64,000 bases of DNA from Thiotrichales bacterium (lineage in GTDB: Bacteria; Pseudomonadota; Gammaproteobacteria; Beggiatoales; Beggiatoaceae). Location of the stretch: assembly GCA_016744475.1 (NCBI GenBank), contig JADGEH010000005.1, forward strand, positions 1 through 64,000, read 5' to 3'. The first letter of the stretch is position 1. Every line of letters begins with the position of its first letter. Below the pieces are notes generated by a model that was given only the letters and a program-made list of their open reading frames with translations, was not told the DNA's origin and did not search any database. Shown here one piece after another: positions 36,408 to 46,279 of this stretch. A program made the position numbers and the translations under genes.

Positions 36408-37433
36408 TCAGTATTTGAAAATATCGGCTGAGAGTCCTTCGCGTTCTAAAATATCGCGTAGACGGCGCAGGGCTTCAATTTGAATCTGGCGCACGCGCTC
36501 ACGGGTGATGCCGATGGCATGTCCTACTTCTTCTAAAGTATGAACATCTTTTCCATGCAGACCAAAGCGGCTCTCGACGACGGTGCGTTGTTTTTCGTTG
36601 AGTTGTGATAACCACAAATCAAGATGTTGGCTTAAGTCAGCATCTTGCAGCAATTCAGAAGGATCAGGGTTTTTATCGTCAGGAATCGTGTCTAGCAAAG
36701 AGGTATCTTGATTTTCGTTGCGTGGTGCATCCACCGAAGCAATGCGCTCATTTAAACCCCGCATACGTTTGACTTCATCCAGTGGGCGATCAAGATAGGT
36801 GGCGACATCTTCAGAAGTGGGTTCGCGTTCAAGTTTGTGGGCTAATTGGCGTGCAGCGCGGGTGTAAACATTGATTTCTTTGATGACATGAATGGGTAAG
36901 CGGATGGTACGGGTTTGATTCATTAAAGCCCGATCAATGGTTTGACGAATCCACCAAGTGGCGTAGGTCGAAAAACGAAAACCGCGTTCAGGATCAAATT
37001 TTTCGACGGCTCGAATCAGCCCTAAATTGCCTTCTTCAATCAAGTCTAATAGCGCTAACCCTCGGTTCATTTGTTGGCGGGCAATTTTAACCACTAAACG
37101 TAAATTGGCTTCAATCATGTGTTGGCGGGCTTTCATATCGCCATCCCGCGATAAACGTCCTAAGCTGATTTCTTCTTCAGGGGTCAATAAAGCGGTAAAA
37201 CCGATTTCATTAAGATACATGCGCGTCGCGTCATGCTCTGTATCCGCTAATGAATGCTTCACCGCTTGCTTAATAAAATCTGCTTCAGAGTCAGTCGGGT
37301 CATCATCTAGCACCTGCGGAATCTCATCATCCATGACTTCAGTGTCTAATGATTCCAGTTCGCGCCTATTCTCATGATGTTTGAGCGATTCTGAGGATGC
37401 TTTGACGCTTTTGAGTTCTGGCGGATGCTTCAT
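36408..37433 (-). CDS. rpoS: RNA polymerase sigma factor RpoS
   Basis: 341 residues, close to E. coli RpoS. Region 1.2 ([20 protein letters not shown]) is followed by region 2 with [17 protein letters not shown] and [19 protein letters not shown], then [19 protein letters not shown] and [13 protein letters not shown]. Region 3 and region 4 follow, with [20 protein letters not shown] as the -35-binding helix-turn-helix. RpoS controls the general stress and stationary-phase response. It lies directly downstream of an NlpD-like gene (14 bp), the conserved nlpD-rpoS arrangement. In E. coli the main rpoS promoter lies inside nlpD; I cannot place it here. Confidence 0.96.
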   Translation of the reverse strand: MKHPPELKSVKASSESLKHHENRRELESLDTEVMDDEIPQVLDDDPTDSEADFIKQAVKHSLADTEHDATRMYLNEIGFTALLTPEEEISLGRLSRDGDMKARQHMIEANLRLVVKIARQQMNRGLALLDLIEEGNLGLIRAVEKFDPERGFRFSTYATWWIRQTIDRALMNQTRTIRLPIHVIKEINVYTRAARQLAHKLEREPTSEDVATYLDRPLDEVKRMRGLNERIASVDAPRNENQDTSLLDTIPDDKNPDPSELLQDADLSQHLDLWLSQLNEKQRTVVESRFGLHGKDVHTLEEVGHAIGITRERVRQIQIEALRRLRDILEREGLSADIFKY

Positions 37434-37447
37434 GGAAATTCTGCCTG

Positions 37448-38230
37448 TTAGCTGGGCGGTAAGTATTGAAGGGGATTAACGGTTTTTTCATGGCAACTGA
37501 GTTCAAAATGCAACACTGCACGACGTTGTAAGTCTAAGCCCATATCGGCAATAGGCTGTCCGCTATTGACTGATTGCCCGCTGCTGACTCGGCGGTTGCG
37601 CGTGTGGGAGTATACCGAAAGCCAAGTGGGGCTGTGTTGGATAATAATCAAGCTGCTTTCATAACCGTTCACGCCTTGACCGCTGTAAATAACTTGACCA
37701 CTCGCCGCTGCTAAGACGGGTTGATTAAGTTGTCCAAAAATATTCAGGCCGCGTCGTCCGGTGCGCGTAAAAGTGGTTTCTGTCTGTCCGCGACTCGGCC
37801 ATTGCCATTGTCCCTGACTGGTGGCACAAGAGGTTTGAGCGCTGCGAGTCGATTGTTGCGTGTGTCCCTGATAATTAGGCGCGACGCGACGAGTGGGAGT
37901 TTGATCAACGGCGGGCGTAGAGTTGACTAAGCTAGGCGGCGGGGCGGCGGGAGTCACCCGCAAGGTTTGCCCTGGATGCAAGGTGTAGGGCGATTGAAGA
38001 TGATTCCAAGCGGCAATGCTGGCGACGCTGCGTTGATAACGCCTAGCAATGGCATACAGCGTATCTCCGCGTTGCACAGTATGGGAGCCGCTCTGGCTAA
38101 GGTGTTTATCGGTGTCGCGGGTTTCTATGGGCGCGGGGCGGTGGGCTGGAGTCTCGGTTTGAAAATAATCAATATGCAATCCGCAACCGCTGAGTAAACT
38201 CAATGCGAACAGGCTGCATACTGAGCGCAT
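37448..38230 (-). CDS. nlpD: NlpD-like lipoprotein (LysM + degenerate M23 peptidase)
   Basis: From ATG 38230 the protein is 260 residues with a lipobox LLSGC (cysteine near residue 16). ATG 38287 is an alternative only 3 bp after the previous stop but gives an n-region of 19 extra residues. One LysM domain ([16 protein letters not shown] to HPGQTLRV) is followed by an M23-type domain ([34 protein letters not shown]). The first zinc histidine of active M23 enzymes is replaced (RRGLNIFG), as in NlpD/EnvC amidase activators, so a role in activating an N-acetylmuramyl amidase at division is likely. It precedes rpoS. Confidence 0.88.
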   Translation of the reverse strand: MRSVCSLFALSLLSGCGLHIDYFQTETPAHRPAPIETRDTDKHLSQSGSHTVQRGDTLYAIARRYQRSVASIAAWNHLQSPYTLHPGQTLRVTPAAPPPSLVNSTPAVDQTPTRRVAPNYQGHTQQSTRSAQTSCATSQGQWQWPSRGQTETTFTRTGRRGLNIFGQLNQPVLAAASGQVIYSGQGVNGYESSLIIIQHSPTWLSVYSHTRNRRVSSGQSVNSGQPIADMGLDLQRRAVLHFELSCHEKTVNPLQYLPPS

Positions 38231-38290
38231 GATGCGGACTGTGTTTATGCTCAAACACAGCGCACTATCAGAGCAATAAACTGCCATTGT

Positions 38291-39778
38291 TTAACGATAA
38301 ATCATGATGGTTTGACCCGGATAAATCGGGTACGGCGGGGCAATGCCATTCCATAAGGCCAGTTCTTCGGGTTTTTGTTGATAATGGCTTGCGATGGAAT
38401 CCAGGCTTTCACCATTTTGCACCGCGTGATACACCACTTCGCCGCGTAAAGTTTTGGGTGGTGTGGATGAGCGGGTATCAGGCACCGTATTGAGATTAAT
38501 CGGCACGGCGCTGATGGGTTTCGCGCTGGCGGTCATGATGCTGTGGGTTTTAGGTGCGCCAACAATGCCGGACATCCCAGACATGCCGGACATATCCATC
38601 GCTGAGAGAGGAATCACCGGAACGCTGACCACGGGTACCGTGTTTGAGGCACTCGCCAAGTTCATATTAGCCGCGACACGCAGCGATTGTCCGACGTTTA
38701 AAGGATAAGGTTTACGCAAACTATTCCAGGTCGCTAATTCTTCTACCGAGCGGTTAAAACGCCGTCCAATGCTGGATAAGGTATCGCCTTTCTTGACTTG
38801 ATATTGTGCCGGAGAAGGGGTGTTGGCACTGGCTGCTGCGCTCAGAGCGCCACTGATGGCGGGGGAGACCTGAAGGTTTTGTCCCACGCGCAGATAATAA
38901 GGCGCGGGGATATTATTCCACGCCGCCACTTCACGATAATCACGTCGGTATAAATCCGCCACGCTGTATAAGGTGTCACCGCGTTGCACACGATGATAAC
39001 GCGAGGTAGTCGCGGTAGATGTATTGGACAGAGCGCTTAAAGGCTGGCTGGGCGTAGCGTTCATCACGCTGAAACTGCTGCTAGAAGCACCCGCAGACAC
39101 TTGCAGGTTTTGCCCTACGTGCAAAGGATAAGGGGGTGAGAGACGGTTCCAGGTGGCTAAATCTTGATAACTCACGCCATGACGTTGCGCCACCAAAGAC
39201 AAAGTATCGCCGGATTTCACCGTATACATTGAACCCTGACCCACGCTGCCCGTGACAGGCGCACTCACCTCACGCGGCATTCCGGTTTCCCAATCAAATT
39301 CCAACACAGGCGTATTATCGGCGACGACCACAGGCGCTTGAGGTGCTTGTGGGACAGGCGTAGTTGAACCTACCGGGCGCACAGTGCCCGTTTCCCAATC
39401 AAACTCCAACACTTCAGGCTCTGTACGAGCAACGGGCACATGGCTGACAGGTGCCGCCTGACCCGACAATGCCAAGCGCTGCCCTGGATAAATCAAATAC
39501 GGACTAGCGATATTGTTCCAGTCAGCAATCTCTTGATAAGACACACCAAATCGGTGCCCAATTAAATACAGCGTATCGCCTTGTTGTACGGTATACAGCG
39601 AGCCATTTTGCTGATTAACCACTGGAGCGCTAGGATAGGTGCCGCCAGACTCCACCACATCAGGATCGCTCGGTCCAATTTGCAAGCGGCTACACGCGCT
39701 GCTGGATAAAATCACTAACGAGACGATGGCTAATTTGCTAAATTGGTCATGAATAGGGGTTTTAGAGACTGGCAACAT
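38291..39778 (-). CDS. Lipoprotein with five LysM domains
   Basis: 496 residues from ATG 39778; a GTG at 39796 is a weaker alternative. Lipobox LSSSAC near residue 29. Five LysM domains bind peptidoglycan, each with the G-D/E-T/S-L and W-N-x-[I/L] pattern: [70 protein letters not shown] and YHAVQNGESLDSIASHY. Between domains 1 and 2 a repeated LEFDWETG linker occurs twice. There is no catalytic domain. It sits directly upstream of the nlpD-like gene, so the two LysM lipoproteins and rpoS appear to be one transcription unit. Probably a structural or regulatory cell-wall protein. Confidence 0.88.
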   Translation of the reverse strand: MLPVSKTPIHDQFSKLAIVSLVILSSSACSRLQIGPSDPDVVESGGTYPSAPVVNQQNGSLYTVQQGDTLYLIGHRFGVSYQEIADWNNIASPYLIYPGQRLALSGQAAPVSHVPVARTEPEVLEFDWETGTVRPVGSTTPVPQAPQAPVVVADNTPVLEFDWETGMPREVSAPVTGSVGQGSMYTVKSGDTLSLVAQRHGVSYQDLATWNRLSPPYPLHVGQNLQVSAGASSSSFSVMNATPSQPLSALSNTSTATTSRYHRVQRGDTLYSVADLYRRDYREVAAWNNIPAPYYLRVGQNLQVSPAISGALSAAASANTPSPAQYQVKKGDTLSSIGRRFNRSVEELATWNSLRKPYPLNVGQSLRVAANMNLASASNTVPVVSVPVIPLSAMDMSGMSGMSGIVGAPKTHSIMTASAKPISAVPINLNTVPDTRSSTPPKTLRGEVVYHAVQNGESLDSIASHYQQKPEELALWNGIAPPYPIYPGQTIMIYR

Positions 39779-39840
39779 GAGAACAAACCTCGGCACACTG
39801 GAAAACGATAAAAACGCAACATTCTACACGGCTTAGTTAA

Positions 39841-39965
39841 GAGTCTATACAAAAACAGGATAATCGGCTGCAAAGCCACCCTTTAGGTCATTTTTTCGTT
39901 ACACACTGGCTATTAGCCCCAAAATGGCGGCTTTTCACTATGGCTTTTTGTCTTCGTATAGACTC
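39841..39965 (+). repeat. Family A element, short diverged copy
   Basis: 125 bp with ends GAGTCTATACAAAAACAGG and TTGTCTTCGTATAGACTC, flanked by TAA on both sides. The terminal bases changed in both arms together (GAGTC/GACTC in place of GAGCC/GGCTC). It lies between the LysM and AIM24 genes. Confidence 0.85.
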
Positions 39966-40063
39966 TAATAAATGAGCAAGAGTTAAGTTTAACATAACCT
40001 CATTTTTTACTTAAAGCAAGCACGCTAAGTCAATTATTTCATTCAAAATATCAGGAGAAAACC

Positions 40064-40876
40064 ATGCCCGATATGTTTGCTGATTTCAATCAAAAACAAG
40101 CGAAACCTTCCACCCCATCCACGCCTCCCGTGGACTCTGCAAGCCCGCCCATGCCCACAGCCAGCGGTTTACAACAAGCGCATGGCGTGAGCTACGAAAT
40201 TCTCTATTCCGGGGCTAATTCCATGCTGCGAGCCAAACTGCCCGCAGGCGGTAGCCTTAAAGCCGAATCCGGTGCAATGGTCGCCATGAGTCCGACGATG
40301 GATGTCGAAGGCAAAATGGAAGGCGGTTTATTAGGCGGCTTAGGGCGCATGTTGTCGGGAGAAAATTTCTTTTTCCAAACCCTAAAAGCCCAGCGGGGGG
40401 CGGGAGAAGTGTATTTATCCCCCGTCGCATTAGGCACGCTACAAGCCATCGACATGGATGGCAGTGATACTTACGTCGTACAAAAAAATGGCTTTTTTGC
40501 AGGCACCGAAGGCATCCAAGTCAATACCAAAATGCAAAATCTCAGCAGCGGATTTTTATCAGGACAAGGCTTTTTTGTACTCAAAATTGGTGGGCGAGGG
40601 CTATTATTTATCAGCTCATATGGCGCGATCCATCCGCTCGACATTCCAGCCGGAGAAGAATTCATCATAGATAACGAACATTTAGTCGCTTGGCCTGAAC
40701 ATGTCAATTTCGAGATTGAAGCGGCTTCCAGCGGTTGGATTTCCTCGTTCACATCAGGAGAAGGTCTAGTCTGTCGTTTTCGCGGTCCTGCACGGGTGTA
40801 CATACAAAGCCGCAACCCAGGCGCTTTTGGCAACTGGGTACGCGGAGTCGCCAATGCGGGGGGTGATCCCGCATAA
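40064..40876 (+). CDS. TIGR00266 / AIM24 family protein
   Basis: 270 residues. After a proline-rich 40-residue start comes the AIM24 beta-sandwich fold: HGVSYEILYSGANSMLRAKL, GGSLKAESGAMVAMSP, EGGLLGGLGRMLSGENFFFQ, VYLSPVALGTLQAIDMD, then GEGLVCRFRGPARVYIQSR near the C-terminus. The bacterial family is widespread and of unknown biochemical function; its yeast relative is mitochondrial. A perfect AGGAG site precedes ATG 40064. No linked gene; the family A element lies about 100 bp upstream. Confidence 0.9.
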   Translation: MPDMFADFNQKQAKPSTPSTPPVDSASPPMPTASGLQQAHGVSYEILYSGANSMLRAKLPAGGSLKAESGAMVAMSPTMDVEGKMEGGLLGGLGRMLSGENFFFQTLKAQRGAGEVYLSPVALGTLQAIDMDGSDTYVVQKNGFFAGTEGIQVNTKMQNLSSGFLSGQGFFVLKIGGRGLLFISSYGAIHPLDIPAGEEFIIDNEHLVAWPEHVNFEIEAASSGWISSFTSGEGLVCRFRGPARVYIQSRNPGAFGNWVRGVANAGGDPA

Positions 40877-41382
40877 TCAAGCCCCCATCGGCACCGCCGA
40901 GACGATGACAAAAGCTTGAGAGAGACTTGTTGTTCAGACATTTCGCAGGATTAAGCTACACAGACAGGATGCCTGCTCATACAATCTTACGAATGTTATG
41001 CGTAAGCTCACGATCTAGTGACAGCACTTCTTCAAGCTACCCATGCCTCAACACAGGCATAGATAAATATTCATTTTTATACAAACAACGTTATTCTATA
41101 GCTAAAGTACATCATTTATGGGCTTACAATATAGACAAATCCAAGACTGCCCGTCCTTCAAGGACTGGCAGTATAGTTCAAAAAAATTGAAGAGAATGTT
41201 TTGAGTGTCTAAACAACAAAGGACTCAAGTTTGTGGTGTCTTCTGGTCTGGTTTCTCGTTTCTCTGGTTTGTTTGGTTTTTTAATCGGCTGTTTTTTGTT
41301 GACAGTTGATTCATAAAATCAATCATTACCTTGCTAACACGGTTATCTGACAACACGACCTATTTCCACTAGAAGCTTTACT
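40877..41382. other. 500-bp stretch with no gene; contains a family B element
   Basis: Apart from the truncated family B copy at 41099-41175 I see no gene. The segment probably holds the promoter of the former sensor kinase gene at 41383. Confidence 0.45.
41099..41175 (+). repeat. Family B element, copy 3, right end lost
   Basis: It starts TAGCTAAAGTACATCATTTA after a TA and contains GACTGCCCGTCC-TTCA-AGGACTGGCAGT. The right arm stops at GGCAGTATAGTTC without the expected GCTA end. Confidence 0.75.
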
Positions 41383-41837
41383 ATGGCATTCTTTTTTCAA
41401 TTGGCTTATACCTTAATGTTGTTCTTAGTGTTATCCACTCCTCTACAGGCGGGTGAAATACAAGAACAACATTTTAGTTCTCATCTTAGATTTGAACAAC
41501 TGACCACCGATGACGGGCTGTCTTACCCCAACGTCTATCATATTTTCCAAGACAGCCGTGGTTTCATGTGGTTTTCGACCAAATATGGCTTAAACCGCTA
41601 CGATGGCATGGCATTCACGCTGTACACCCACGAGCCTGATAATCCCAACAGCTTAAGCCATAACACCGTGACGATGATGGTGAAGGATAAACAAGGCTTT
41701 TTGTGGATTGGCACTTATGGCGGTGGTTTAAATAGCCTTGATTTGTCTGTAAGCACCGATGCCCCAGAGGCACAGCATTATTTTCATCAAGAAGATAACG
41801 CCAACAGTTTAAGCCACAGCAGAATCAGAAGCATTTA

Positions 41838-41935
41838 TAGAGATAATATTTCAGTTGTACTGGAGCATCGTGTTCAAGACCTGGCAGGTTTTGGAAACCT
41901 GCCAGGTCTGTCGCACAACTGATTTATGTTCCCTA
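41838..41935 (+). repeat. Family D 98-bp element, in sensor kinase gene (first)
   Basis: Ends TAGAGATAATATTTCAG and TTATGTTCCCTA, TA duplicated at 41836 and 41936. Hairpin GACCTGGCAGG-TTTTGGAAA-CCTGCCAGGTC. Confidence 0.92.
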
Positions 41936-42895
41936 TATGAAGACTTGCAAGGCAGGCTGTGGTTTGCCAGCAATGTCCAAATTTGACCGCAAGCAAAACC
42001 GCTTTAGAAATTATGACAAATTGGATGGTTTGCAAGGCAGGCAATTTCTCTATCATGCCGCCTATAAAAATGCAGCTGGAATGCTGTTTTTTGGTGGCGC
42101 GAATGGACTCAACGCATTTTACCCAGGCAATCTGCATGATAATCCTTACCAGCCCCCTGTGTATCTAACCGATTTTCAGTTGTTTAACCAGCCCGTAGCC
42201 ATTGGCGCTGATTCCCCTTTACAGCAGCATATTAGCGCGACACAACAACTGAGGCTGTCTTATCAGCAATCCGTCTTTAGTTTTGAATTTGCCGCTTTGA
42301 ACTATCTGGCAGCGGCAAAAAATCGCTATGCCTATAAGCTGGAAGGTTTTGATAAAGACTGGATTTACACCGACAGCCACAATCGTATCGCCAAATACAC
42401 CAACTTGGATTCAGGTTCATACCAGTTTCGCGTTAAAGCATCGAACAATGACGGGCTTTGGAGCAAACGAGAAGCGGCGCTCGACATCACTGTTCAAGCT
42501 CCACCGTGGAAAACAGGCTGGGCGTATGCTGTGTATATGTTGCTGCTGATAGTGCTGGGCTTGGGGATTATTCAGCTAAGAACCAACGCCTATAAAAGAA
42601 AGTTGCAAGAACAAGCGCGGATACAACAGTTGCTAGAAAAAACCGTGGCACAACGAACAGCAGAACTAAAACAAAGCAATACCGATTTGAAAAGCTTTGC
42701 CCACAGTGTTTCCCACAATCTCAAAAACCCCTTGGGGCGCATTGAGAGTCTGGCGATGAGTTTGTTGGATACGGACAGCGCCAGCCCTGAGTTTTTGCGC
42801 CAAGCTCAGCGCATGTTGCCGAGGATTCAAGCCTCTGCCCGCCAATGCCGCTTCACCACCAATGAACTGCTGAAGTTGGCGGAAATCAGCGAATA

Positions 42896-42993
42896 TAGGG
42901 ACAATATTTCAGTTGTACTGGAGCATCGTGGTTAAGACCTGACAGGTTTTGGAAACCTGTCAGGTCTGTCGTACAACTGACTTATGTTCTCTA
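42896..42993 (+). repeat. Family D 98-bp element, in sensor kinase gene (second)
   Basis: Ends TAGGGACAATATTTCAG and TTATGTTCTCTA, TA duplicated at 42894 and 42994. Hairpin GACCTGACAGG-TTTTGGAAA-CCTGTCAGGTC: relative to the first copy, one base pair changed on both sides (G-C to A-T). Confidence 0.92.
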
Positions 42994-43537
42994 TATGAAA
43001 TTGCCCATATCTTGCGCCCAGTGAACGTCCGCGAGTGTGCAGAGCGGGTGTTGCAAGAGCTGGATACGCTGTGCATGGAAAAACAAGCAGAGATTCGCTT
43101 CAATGGATCGCAATGGCCGCAGGCTCATGCCCATGCACCGTGGGTTGAAGAAATCTGGCGCAATTATCTGAATAATGCCCTGCAATACGGCGGCACACCG
43201 CCTGCTATTGTGCTGGGCGCAAGCTGCGACGATGGGCAAGTAACATACTGGATTAGCGACAACGGCGCAGGTTTGGACGCAGAAGCGCGTGCCGAGTTGT
43301 TTCAGCCCTTTATCCGATTCTAGCCTCATCAGGTCAAAGGGCATGGATTGGGGCTGAGTATCGTCCGTCATATTGTCGAGCGGCTGGGGGGCGAAGCAGG
43401 GGTTGAGTGTCCACCTGAAGGCGGCAGTCGGTTTTATTTTCGTTTGCCGACGGCGGCTAAGGCTTAATATCTGGTCACTGAGTTTGCCAAAGTGTTGAAC
43501 GTATCCATCGTAAAACCCACGAAATGGCAGATGACCT

Positions 43538-45337
43538 TTACGAGCCGTGGTGCATTGGTAAAAACACGAGGCGTTCAAAGCCTAAAGCCACCACCGCATA
43601 AGTATGTAAACGCAAGTTGTTATGATAGCGTTTCATTAAAGCTTGATAGTAAGAACCCAATTGTTGTTTAGCTTCATGTAATGCTTTTTCAACTAAAGGC
43701 AATGCGGCGAGTTCTTCCCGGCTTTTTTCTCTTACTTGTTGAGCGGACAACTTCAAGTCAGCCAGTTTGACATACTTAAATTCTACTACATGATCTAATA
43801 GCTGATATTTACGCATGTCAGGACGCACAATTAAACTCAAATCCGCATAACCTTTATTCAATTCTTGCTCAGAATCCATAATGTAAAAGGTATCTGAAAA
43901 CAACATGATTAAAAAGGCGGTTTTAATCACCAATTCATTACTCCAGCGATAATCCCGATTATCAAACACCTGAAAATAACGGTTTTCAATAAACTCGCAC
44001 AAGGGTTCAATATTGCCATGGTGATAAAAAGCATTCGCCACTTCGCGGGTGGTCTCTTTATCTTCATATTCTGGTAACAACATTTCATGCAAACGCTCAA
44101 CATACAAACGTCGAATCACCAAATTCGGAATCTGCAAAGATAGCTCACCAAACTTATCCCGCTCACCAAATGTCACTACCCCCAAATAAAACAACAACGA
44201 ACCCATAAATGGCTGGTCTTTACGCGCATACAACATATCATCAACCCCGAATTTATCCGATAACTCGCCAATTTTAGGTGGGTTTTCAGGGTCTAAGGTA
44301 CGTGCAATCATGTCCGAGCCATGTGGCAATTTGGCAATATAATTCACCCGATTTTTATCCATCGCCAAATTACTATCCAAAATGCGGCGTGGATATTTAC
44401 AATGCTGAGAAAAATAATCCAGAAAATACAACACCAAAGTCGGGTTATAAATTTTCTCTGCCGCGTCCTCATCAAAACGATAGCCATTATAAAAAGTGCG
44501 CATCATCTCCAAAGCCTCGCGGGCTTGCTCGGCAGATAAATGACATTGCAGCGCGACTTTATCAACCAATTCAACCAGTTCTGATGCATAAAAACCGCAT
44601 AAATTGGCATAATCAGGGGCTAAAGTAATGTTCTTCGCCACGTTATAACCGCTACTCACATCACTCATCACCACAGGCGATACGCCCGTAATAAACACCC
44701 GATCAATACCTTGTCCCGCGCTCAAACCTTTAACCGCCTTAAACACTGTTTTCACAATGCCTTCACCACGCACCAGTGCGGGATAAGCATCAGGATGCGC
44801 TATCATCACCTCATTGGCGAAATTATCGTATTCATCAATCAGCAAATACAACTTATGCGGGGTGGCATTAATTAAACTCACTAGATTATGCAAAGACTCA
44901 ATAGAGTCTTCCCGATTAATCTGTACTTTGCTTAAAGTATCGGGATAACGTACCCCCATATCACGAATACAAGCATTAATTTGATTATGCAATGCGCGTG
45001 TAATGACCTCGATTGAACCTTGTCCATCTACCATAGAGAAATCCCAACGCATGACAAAGTATTGATTATGCTTTGCCGTTGGTTGCTTCCCAATCGCTAA
45101 ATGACCAAATAACGCCTCAAATTGTCCCGCTTTGCGCAAATCATAATAATTTTCCAACATGCCAAGCAGCAGGCTTTTACCAAAACGGCGCGGACGCAGA
45201 AATAGCAAATGCTTACCCGCATCTTCTTCTATTTGAGCAATATAATGACTGCGATCCGCATAGTAATAACCCTCGCTAATCAAAGCCTCGAAATCAGCAA
45301 GACCGTAGGGAAATTTAAGTTTTTTCAATACCGTCAT
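43538..45337 (-). CDS. AAA-ATPase-like / PD-(D/E)XK nuclease-fold protein (DUF1703 type)
   Basis: 599 residues. The N-terminal AAA-ATPase-like domain starts LKFPYGLADFEALISEGYYY and has a Walker A-like RPRRFGKSLLL (about 47-57), a Walker B-like YLLIDEYDNFA and VFITGVSPVVMSD. The C-terminal domain has the PDDEXK_9-type core YADLSLIVRP and DHVVEFKYVK (about 505-520). Such proteins are abundant, often multi-copy and of unknown function; they have been noted as lineage expansions in bacteria with large genomes. A GGAG site precedes ATG 45337. It is convergent with the sensor kinase pseudogene and shows no operon partner. Confidence 0.85.
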   Translation of the reverse strand: MTVLKKLKFPYGLADFEALISEGYYYADRSHYIAQIEEDAGKHLLFLRPRRFGKSLLLGMLENYYDLRKAGQFEALFGHLAIGKQPTAKHNQYFVMRWDFSMVDGQGSIEVITRALHNQINACIRDMGVRYPDTLSKVQINREDSIESLHNLVSLINATPHKLYLLIDEYDNFANEVMIAHPDAYPALVRGEGIVKTVFKAVKGLSAGQGIDRVFITGVSPVVMSDVSSGYNVAKNITLAPDYANLCGFYASELVELVDKVALQCHLSAEQAREALEMMRTFYNGYRFDEDAAEKIYNPTLVLYFLDYFSQHCKYPRRILDSNLAMDKNRVNYIAKLPHGSDMIARTLDPENPPKIGELSDKFGVDDMLYARKDQPFMGSLLFYLGVVTFGERDKFGELSLQIPNLVIRRLYVERLHEMLLPEYEDKETTREVANAFYHHGNIEPLCEFIENRYFQVFDNRDYRWSNELVIKTAFLIMLFSDTFYIMDSEQELNKGYADLSLIVRPDMRKYQLLDHVVEFKYVKLADLKLSAQQVREKSREELAALPLVEKALHEAKQQLGSYYQALMKRYHNNLRLHTYAVVALGFERLVFLPMHHGS

Positions 45338-45448
45338 ATCATGCTCCTATTAAACCTATTCACCCAAAGATTCAGACAAACGCTCTTTGGCGCACTGGAT
45401 GAACGCAGATTTTTGCTGGTGTCCAGACTTTGTTTGAACAGCAATCAA

Positions 45449-45967
45449 TCATTCAGATTGCAATTCCCGCAAAAGCGCAAGGCTGGGCGCGTGTTGCGGG
45501 ATGATGTTAAGCTGGGTTTGCAATAAGGCAATTGCGATTTCTGGAACATAACGATGAATTTCTCTGGCTTCCCAATACCCCCCATCGGCACGTCGTTTCA
45601 ACCCACCAATCCCCCGCGCTTTATCATCGACAAACTCGCCTGCGTAATGCGTACCGTCTGCCCAAGTGTAAATCCCTTGACCGTGTTTCATGCCCTGCTT
45701 AAAGCCGCCTCGATAATGATGCAATCCTTGGCTGCTGCCTTGTCCGTGGGCTTTTTCATTGACAAACTCGCCTTGATAATCGCCTTGGATAGTTTCATCG
45801 GCGACAAATGCACAGCGCTCGATAACGTCCAAAAAATACGCTTCGTCGCGTTCTTGACAACTCAATCGCTCACGCGCTAGATAAGTCTTAGCCGTTGCCA
45901 CTAAGGCAGCCTGCGAATCAAGCACCTGCCATAGCTTCGCAGTGTTGTCCTCTGAGGCAGTCACCAA
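45449..45967 (-). pseudogene. 3' fragment of a WD40-MORN protein gene
   Basis: The frame opens with the last part of a WD40 repeat (VTASEDNTAKLWQVLDSQAA), then HLSC-like RLSCQERDEAYF, MORN repeats (HYRGGFKQGMKHGQGIYTWA, YAGEFVDDKARG) and LLQTQLNIIPQHAPSLALLR. The order and wording match residues about 1430-1590 of the large TIR protein at 55744. The rest of the gene upstream is missing, the break lying at the base of the branched hairpin element. It shows that a second member of this protein family once stood here. Confidence 0.8.
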
Positions 45968-46021
45968 GTGTTGACCTGCTGGCTAGGCTTTAGTCAAGTG
46001 GGACTTGAGGGTTACACTCGC

Positions 46022-46162
46022 ACCCACTTGGGTCACTGCCATTAAGTTAATGGCAAAGCGCCTCTGGGAGTGCTGGTCTCCAGACCAGCACAAGCGGCTT
46101 TCAGCCGCTTCGCTAATCAGGAGATTAGCGATCCCAGTCTTAACAGCAGTGACCCACTGGGT
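46022..46162. repeat. Branched multi-hairpin element
   Basis: Outer arms GGTCACTGC (46031-46039) and GCAGTGACC (46145-46153) enclose four hairpins: GCCATTAA-G-TTAATGGC (46038-46054), TGCTGGTCT/AGACCAGCA (46071-46090), AAGCGGCT/AGCCGCTT (46092-46110) and CGCTAATC/GATTAGCG (46111-46130). A further pair CTGGGA/TCCCAG (46064-46069, 46132-46137) closes the last three. All stems are perfect. The result is a cloverleaf-like fold in RNA or single-stranded DNA. It lies between the truncated WD40-MORN gene and the next signal-peptide gene. Confidence 0.7.
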
Positions 46163-46279
46163 AATATCAATCAATTTCTTGTGGCTTTCACCACAATCCC
46201 GAGATTCTGGATTTATCTCGGCACGAACAAACCTTGACCCGCGAGCTACCATTTAAATAACCCTATATTCGGAGAATCT

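Larger units (their letters stand above)
41383..43467 (+). pseudogene. Propeller-type sensor histidine kinase, interrupted by two family D elements
   Basis: The signal peptide (MLFLVLSTPLQAGE) is followed by two-component propeller repeats (GFMWFSTKYGLNRYDGMAF, GFLWIGTYGGGLNSLD), a Y_Y_Y domain (YAYKLEGFDKDWIYTD), one membrane helix (about 42520-42575), a HisKA-like SFAHSVSHNLKNPLGRIES and an ATPase domain (WISDNGAGLD). The gene is broken at 41838 and 42896 by 98-bp elements. There is also a frameshift near 41985 and a TAG at 43321 just before HGLGLSIVRHIVERLGGEAG. Removing each element and one TA gives SIYEDLQGR and EISEYEIAH, the original frame. The propeller is much shorter than the usual 14 repeats, so an internal deletion also occurred. 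Confidence 0.88.
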
